This document shows, piece after piece, positions 14,517 through 18,241 of a stretch of DNA of 18,241 nucleotides. Numbering within the stretch: position 1 is the first letter of the stretch; each line of letters starts with the position of its first letter. Source of the stretch: Pseudomonadota bacterium (GTDB lineage Bacteria > Myxococcota > Polyangia > Polyangiales > Polyangiaceae); contig JAEZYO010000170.1 in NCBI GenBank assembly GCA_023419055.1, positions 1 through 18,241 of the forward strand, read 5' to 3'. Both the position numbers and the translations under genes were made by a program. The notes beneath the pieces were generated by a model. The model was not told the DNA's origin and did no database searches. It worked only from the letters and a program-made list of their open reading frames with translations.

Positions 14517-15131
14517 GTGAAGGGAAGTAGCCGCTCCGATCCCGTGGCTGAGTACCAGCGAGCTCGTGGGGTTCTCGCAGGGAGAGCCGTGTCCGAGGAT
14601 GCTCCTGCGCTCGCGAAGATGCTGAAGATCATCCTCTCGCCCGAGGAGGGAACGGATGTGGAGATCTCCGCGGCAGGGTTTTCGGTTCGGTTCGCGCACT
14701 GCGCAAAGCCGTCACTCTACTTCTCGGACCTTGCAGCACCGACGCTTCAGTCATTGCTACGCCGCGGTGGGGTCTCGAACGGTGCGAAAAGCCTGGCGTT
14801 TCGAGTAGGCGGAGCCTTCGGCGATGGCCCACGTTGGCTCTGGCTCCGCGCCGACGATGACGCCATCCGAGTTTGGGTGAGGCCTGCCGGTGACGGCGGT
14901 CCCCCGCCTGAGGCTCAGGATGACTTGCCGGCGCCGCTGCCACTCCCTCTTCGACAAGTGGCGACGCTACCACTTGCGATGGATTGTCCCCATTGCAAGG
15001 TGGCATCGACGGCGTGGCGCTACGTCGGCTCGGCGTTCATCTGTCGGAAGTGCGGACGCTCGTTCGTCCCGGATCCGAAACTCTTGGCGGACGCACACCT
15101 CGTCGACGAGAGCGGCCAATCTGGTCCCTAG
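14517..15131 (+). CDS. Zinc-ribbon protein A, unknown function
   Basis: Up to 204 residues from GTG 14517; a later start at GTG 14589 (MSEDAPALAKML) would give 180. The core (about 35-130) is an uncharacterised alpha/beta domain: LAKMLKIILSPEEGTDVEIS, FSVRFAHCAKPSLYFSDL, LQSLLRRGGVSN, LAFRVGGAFGDGPRWLWLRA. A Pro-rich linker (PAPLPLPLRQ) precedes a zinc ribbon at the C-terminus, CPHC-x15-CRKC (Cys157, 160, 176, 179). This C-X2-C-X15-C-X2-C spacing is exactly that of the next protein, whose start lies 1 to 13 bp downstream. Such ribbons bind structural Zn and often contact DNA, RNA or protein. No family name is recognised; function unknown. Confidence 0.7.
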   Translation: MKGSSRSDPVAEYQRARGVLAGRAVSEDAPALAKMLKIILSPEEGTDVEISAAGFSVRFAHCAKPSLYFSDLAAPTLQSLLRRGGVSNGAKSLAFRVGGAFGDGPRWLWLRADDDAIRVWVRPAGDGGPPPEAQDDLPAPLPLPLRQVATLPLAMDCPHCKVASTAWRYVGSAFICRKCGRSFVPDPKLLADAHLVDESGQSGP

Positions 15132-15144
15132 CTTGGACCGACGA

Positions 15145-15534
15145 GTGCGCTTCACAGTCCCCGACGCCCTGATCAGGAGCTTGCCCGAGCGCTGGGGCCG
15201 CGCGCTGGACGAGATCGAGCGAGAGTACGACGCGGTCATTCTCGACGGCGGGCTCGGTACGGCTCTCTATCTCACGCGCGACGGTCGCGTGATCGTCGAC
15301 GGCACCGGATGGGACGAGCTCGGTGTCCGAGAAGCCACTCGTGAGGAGGCGTTCACTGCGCTCGTCGTGGGCGCTCGAAAGACGGGAGAGTCGGGGCTGC
15401 TCGCTCTTCTCCCGCCGCGGCCAGCCAATGCGCTGGATTGTCGCGATTGTGGTGCCACAGGGTGGCGCGAGCTCGGTGAGGAGCGTCGTTTCGTCTGCGC
15501 GACCTGTGGAGGAGTGGGATGGCTCGACCCGTGA
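15145..15534 (+). CDS. Zinc-ribbon protein B, unknown function
   Basis: About 129 residues from GTG 15145 (MRFTVPDAL), or 133 from TTG 15133, which starts 1 bp after the stop of the previous gene. The N-terminal part (VPDALIRSLPERWGRALDEI, EYDAVILDGGLGTALYLTRD, GRVIVDGTGWDELGV) reads as a small alpha/beta domain with a SMI1/KNR4-like flavour, which I only suggest weakly. The C-terminus is a zinc ribbon, CRDC-x15-CATC (Cys99, 102, 118, 121), in which both halves repeat as CxxC-G-x-x-GW (CRDCGATGW and CATCGGVGW). A small inverted repeat GGTCC/GGACC flanks the junction with the previous gene and could occlude the TTG start. The two genes are surely co-transcribed. Confidence 0.68.
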   Translation: MRFTVPDALIRSLPERWGRALDEIEREYDAVILDGGLGTALYLTRDGRVIVDGTGWDELGVREATREEAFTALVVGARKTGESGLLALLPPRPANALDCRDCGATGWRELGEERRFVCATCGGVGWLDP

Positions 15535-15617
15535 AGCGAAAGGCGCGGTGATGCGAGAAGCGGTCGGAGCCGAGTCCAGGCAAGGTTCCGAGCGGCTCGC
15601 GACTTCTCGATGCCTCA

Positions 15618-16565
15618 GTGCTACTAGCGTGGTCCTTGGACTCGCTATTCGAGAAGCTGGAAAGCGGAAGCACCGGGATTCGTCTCTACGGCATCGCGCC
15701 GCCGAAGTTGGCGACGGAGCCCGAGCGGGTGCGCGAGATCGCCGATCAACAGGTGGCGCGACTGCGTGCGCTCGCGCCCGACGGGCTGGTCGTCTACGAC
15801 ATCCAGGACGAGCCGGGCCGCGGAGGTCAGGCACGCCCGTTCCCGTTCTTGCCCACGGTCGACCCCGAAGTTTACGCGGGCGACGCGCTCGCGGAGCTCG
15901 CGATTCCGAAGATTGTCTACCGGTGCGTGGGCGCGCAGCCGCGCGAAGTCTTCGCCCGTTGGATCGACACGGTGCGGGCGGAGCAGGGCCGTCGCCTCGG
16001 CGTGTTCGTCGGCGCGCCGCGGGGGCGCCCGCATCCCCCAGGCTTGCCGCTGACGGAAGCGTACGAGCTTGCCCGCTCTGCGCCCAACCTGGTCCTCGGC
16101 GGGATCGCGATCGCGGAGCGTCACGTCGCGAAAGAGGACGAGCATCGGCGCATGCTGGCGAAGCAAGATCAGGGCTGCCGCTTCTTCATCACCCAAGCGG
16201 TGTATGACGCCGGTTCCACCAGGTCCTTGCTCTCCGACTACTCGCTGTTGCTGCAAGCGAGCGGACGCGCTCCGGCTCCGATAGTGCTCACGTTCTCGCC
16301 GTGCGGTTCGGTGCGTACGCTCGAGTTCATGAAGTGGCTCGGCATCTCGTTCCCGCGCTGGCTGGAGAACGAGCTCCGCCACTCTCCCGACACGCTGGAG
16401 CGCTCGATCGAGTTGTGCGAGCGGGTCTTTGTCGACGTGCAGGACTACGCGCGCGAGAAGCACTTGCCCATCGGCATCAACGTCGAGAGCGTCTCGATTC
16501 GAAAGTCCGAGATCGAGGCGTCGACGGAGCTGTTTCGCCGCTTGAGCTCTCGTTGTGCAGGCTGA
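15618..16565 (+). CDS. Methylenetetrahydrofolate reductase-like flavoprotein
   Basis: About 315 residues from GTG 15618, or 309 from TTG 15636 (MDSLFEKLESGS), which fits the homologous start better. It is a TIM-barrel of the MTHFR/FAD-linked reductase superfamily: RLYGIAPPKLATEPERVREI, IADQQVARLRAL, LVVYDIQDEPGRGGQARPFP, PKIVYRCVG, LGVFVGAPRG, NLVLGGIAIAERH, GCRFFITQAVYDAG, TFSPCGSVRTLEFMKWLGIS, FPRWLENELRHS and the conserved end GINVESVSIRKSEIEAS. True MetF reduces 5,10-methylene-THF to 5-methyl-THF with NAD(P)H and FAD. Here the phosphate and flavin contacts cannot be confirmed, so folate specificity is inferred. It follows the zinc-ribbon genes by 83 bp and may be last in their transcript. 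Confidence 0.85.
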   Translation: MLLAWSLDSLFEKLESGSTGIRLYGIAPPKLATEPERVREIADQQVARLRALAPDGLVVYDIQDEPGRGGQARPFPFLPTVDPEVYAGDALAELAIPKIVYRCVGAQPREVFARWIDTVRAEQGRRLGVFVGAPRGRPHPPGLPLTEAYELARSAPNLVLGGIAIAERHVAKEDEHRRMLAKQDQGCRFFITQAVYDAGSTRSLLSDYSLLLQASGRAPAPIVLTFSPCGSVRTLEFMKWLGISFPRWLENELRHSPDTLERSIELCERVFVDVQDYAREKHLPIGINVESVSIRKSEIEASTELFRRLSSRCAG

Positions 16566-16578
16566 GGGAGGAAGAGCA

Positions 16579-16800
16579 TTGTCGGGGCCTTCCTCTCGTC
16601 AGACTCTCGAGCTTGCCGCCCATCTTGGCGACACCGATGCGATGCGCTCGCTTTCGATGAATCGGGTCGATCCCGACGGCTTCGAGGCTTGGGCCTGGAA
16701 GTTCAACGAGTTCGGAAGAGAAGCGATGCTCCAAGCCGCCTTGGTCGCGGCGAACATGGCCTTGCTCGGCGCGCTATGCCTGATCCGCTGGACGAGCTAG
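16579..16800 (+). CDS. Small ORF 1 of an overlapping chain, TTG start
   Basis: A 73-residue frame from TTG 16579 with a good Shine-Dalgarno (GGGAGGAAGAG) upstream. It reads SSRQTLELAAHLGDTDAMRS, then DGFEAWAWKFNEFGREAMLQ, then AALVAANMALLGALCL, a short helical protein with LAAHLGDTDA and W-x-x-x-GREAMLQAALVAA patterns typical of helical repeat proteins. It starts 13 bp after the MTHFR-like stop. The next frame begins inside its 3' end, so it may be the first half of a gene split by a frameshift. Function unknown. Confidence 0.5.
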   Translation: MSGPSSRQTLELAAHLGDTDAMRSLSMNRVDPDGFEAWAWKFNEFGREAMLQAALVAANMALLGALCLIRWTS

Positions 16801-16925
16801 AGCTTCAGTCGAGACTTGCTGCGGGTCCAGCTCTGCACGTCGTTCAAGCGTTCGCGTACGCGTGTCGAGCATCAGGGATGGATGCAGTGCAACTTCGTGC
16901 GAAGCTTCGTGAATCCTTGTTGTGA
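16776..16925 (+). CDS. Small ORF 2, overlapping chain
   Basis: A 49-residue frame from ATG 16776: MPDPLDELELQSRLAAGPAL, HVVQAFAYACRASGMDAVQL, RAKLRESLL. It is strongly helical and reads as the C-terminal half of a helical protein. It overlaps the preceding ORF by 25 bp in the -1 frame, and its stop TGA overlaps the next ATG in TGATG. Either it is translationally coupled or it is the second half of a frameshifted gene. Confidence 0.4.
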   Translation: MPDPLDELELQSRLAAGPALHVVQAFAYACRASGMDAVQLRAKLRESLL

Positions 16926-17029
16926 TGAAGTCGAAGACGCAGTCACCGCATCACGTGCAGCTCTTCGTCGGCGCAGGTCCGTTCGGAGTTAGCGCTTTCG
17001 CAGGCCAATGCGAAGTAGATCGGCAATAG
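16925..17029 (+). CDS. Very small ORF 3, overlapping chain
   Basis: A 34-residue frame from ATG 16925, whose ATG shares its first base with the previous stop (TGATG). The protein (SPHHVQLFVGAGPFGVSAFA in its middle) has no recognised match and may be chance. Listed because the TGATG overlap is of the kind that couples translation. Confidence 0.2.
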   Translation: MKSKTQSPHHVQLFVGAGPFGVSAFAGQCEVDRQ

Positions 17030-17067
17030 CGAATACGGTTCGTAGTTCGAGCGTTCCCCCTTTCGAG

Positions 17068-18174
17068 ATGTCACGGGCGTTCATCCGGTTCTTGGCGATC
17101 ACGGCGTCGGTCGCCGGATGCGAACGTGGCGTCCCGCAACGGACCGAAAGGAGTCGGAGTTCAGTCACCGCGTCGGCCAGTGTGGTGCCGAGCGCGTCGG
17201 CGACCGCGCCCCCGAGTCTACGAGCAACGCTAGCGCCGGTGATCGAACGCTGGGTGCGAGCTCAGAACGAAGGCAGCATGGCGCGATACCGGGAGCTCTA
17301 CGCGCAGGATTTCACCGGCGTGAAGCGAGTCGGCGATCAGGCGGCCGAGATGGGCAGGGAAGCGTGGTTGGAGGACAGGCAACGACTCTCTTTGAAGACG
17401 CCTCGAGTCGAGATTTCCGATCTTCGCTTCTATGCGAAGGGGGACGTGGTCGTCGCGGAGTTTCGCCAGAAGTGGACGACCGCGAGCTTCGCCGACGAGG
17501 GTACCAAGCTTCTAACTCTGCTTAAGCGAAACGACGCGTGGCAGATCGTGCGCGAGGCAATGTCGTCCTCGAGGGTGCTCTCCGAGGAGGAGCGCGCGAG
17601 CGCGTCGGGTGGGACCGGTCAATGTGAGAGCTTGGAGCTGAACCTCGATCAACGGGAGCGCGCCGGGGAGCTGTGGCGGTTCGCGGATATCAGCGGGGGC
17701 TTCGGTCCGGCGAAGTGGGCCAAGGTGTCCTCGTGGGAAGAGGCCAAGAAGAAGGCGCCGGACGGAGAGGTCTGGTTGTCCGCGACAGTGGTATCGGACG
17801 GAGAGTGGTTGCTCGCTTTCACCTCGGACTTCGGCCGGACGGGAGATTCCGCCGTTCTCACCGAACAATGCTACCGGGCGAACGGTAGCCTCGCGAAGCT
17901 CGAGGATGCCTTTCGAACTTTCAACACGGGTCGCGGTCTCGGCGAAGACGTGCGCATCAAGGTCTTCGATGAAGAGGGAAAGCTCCGCTTCACCACCAGG
18001 AAGACGTACCTGATGGAGACAGGGGCGCCGCTGGATCCCGGTGAAATGATGGGAGAGGCCGCGTCGGCGCCCAACCTGCGCGTCTCGTCGCTCCCCTACT
18101 TCACGCTGCTGCCGGAGGAGGTACGGAGCCGATACGGGGTGGATGGAGCGGCTTCGCGTCAGCTTGGCCGATAG
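17068..18174 (+). CDS. Lipoprotein with NTF2/Cds6-like domain
   Basis: A 368-residue protein. ATG at 17068 gives a lipoprotein signal (MSRAFIRFLAITASVAGC) with lipobox Cys18, then a low-complexity Ser/Ala/Val/Pro spacer. Residues about 55-170 form an NTF2-like domain of the Cds6/DUF4440 type: PVIERWVRAQNEGSMARYRE, LYAQDFTGVKRV, GREAWLEDRQRLSLKTPRVE, then FYAKGDVVVAEFRQKW and LLTLLKRNDAWQIVREAMSS. The rest, residues about 190-368, is an uncharacterised domain with CESLELNLDQRERAGELWRF, GEVWLSATVVSDGEWLLAFT, KVFDEEGKLRFTTRKTYLME. Cds6-like domains occur with L,D-transpeptidases, so a cell-wall or envelope role is possible but inferred. Its 3' end overlaps a minus-strand gene end by 16 bp. Confidence 0.82.
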   Translation: MSRAFIRFLAITASVAGCERGVPQRTERSRSSVTASASVVPSASATAPPSLRATLAPVIERWVRAQNEGSMARYRELYAQDFTGVKRVGDQAAEMGREAWLEDRQRLSLKTPRVEISDLRFYAKGDVVVAEFRQKWTTASFADEGTKLLTLLKRNDAWQIVREAMSSSRVLSEEERASASGGTGQCESLELNLDQRERAGELWRFADISGGFGPAKWAKVSSWEEAKKKAPDGEVWLSATVVSDGEWLLAFTSDFGRTGDSAVLTEQCYRANGSLAKLEDAFRTFNTGRGLGEDVRIKVFDEEGKLRFTTRKTYLMETGAPLDPGEMMGEAASAPNLRVSSLPYFTLLPEEVRSRYGVDGAASRQLGR

Positions 18175-18241
18175 ACCACGCGGAAGCGCTCGCACACCAC
18201 CAGCATGTCTTCGGAGAACTGGCGGCCCGCGCTGGCAGCCT
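18159..18241 (-). CDS. Partial minus-strand CDS, C-terminal 26 residues
   Basis: The frame reads AASAGRQFSEDMLVVCERFR then VVYRPS and stops at TGA (minus strand, 18159-18161). The amphipathic QFSEDMLVVCERFRVVY end looks like a real C-terminus, and codon use is GC-rich. It overlaps the end of the lipoprotein gene by 16 bp in convergent orientation. The rest lies beyond the window, so no family can be named. Confidence 0.45.
   Translation of the reverse strand, partial: AASAGRQFSEDMLVVCERFRVVYRPS

Overview
The window is GC-rich bacterial chromosome. It uses many GTG and TTG starts and strongly prefers G/C at third codon positions. A lipoprotein with a long Gly/Ser/Ala linker after the lipobox (5328-6656), a Cys-rich lipoprotein (11839-12195) and several orphan families suggest Myxococcota, probably Polyangiales/Sorangiineae. 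This is inferred from style; there is no rRNA or marker gene to confirm it.

Layout. 1-1020: 3' part of lysA, the only clear core biosynthetic gene. 1060-1909 (minus): a two-gene ArsR regulator plus AHSA1/SRPBCC unit with a perfect palindrome just upstream. 2101-5030: unrecognised soluble and membrane proteins on alternating strands, then a TerB-like protein. 5328-7701: two putative secreted lipid-anchored hydrolases, a serine beta-lactamase-fold enzyme and an alpha/beta hydrolase. 7780-9014: an orphan protein and a DUF488 protein. 9151-10616: a YcxB-like membrane protein, a small membrane protein and the 3' remnant of an SRPBCC gene. 10686-12935: an uncertain ORF, a YdeI/DUF1801 protein, a Cys-rich lipoprotein and a DUF2071 (YqjF) protein that ends in a strong hairpin. 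13037-13427: a decayed gene with one frameshift and one stop. 13589-16565: a plus-strand run of five genes that may be one transcript (orphan protein, NTF2-like protein, two zinc-ribbon proteins, MTHFR-like protein). 16579-17029: three tiny overlapping ORFs. 17068-18174: a lipoprotein with an NTF2/Cds6-like domain. 18159-18241: the C-terminus of a minus-strand gene that runs out of the window.

How the genes work together. Only three groupings look functional: ArsR with AHSA1, the tightly packed zinc-ribbon pair, and perhaps the whole 13589-16565 run. The rest looks like an accessory stretch of single-gene units with visible decay (10257-10616, 13037-13427, possibly 16579-17029). I saw no tRNA, rRNA, CRISPR array, insertion sequence, phage gene or attachment site. 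Outside annotated features no stretch exceeds 300 bases. The longest gaps are 5031-5327 (divergent, presumably promoters), 4414-4673 and 8221-8444 (convergent). The best candidate for something undescribed is the pair of adjacent proteins sharing an identical C-X2-C-X15-C-X2-C ribbon at 14517-15534.
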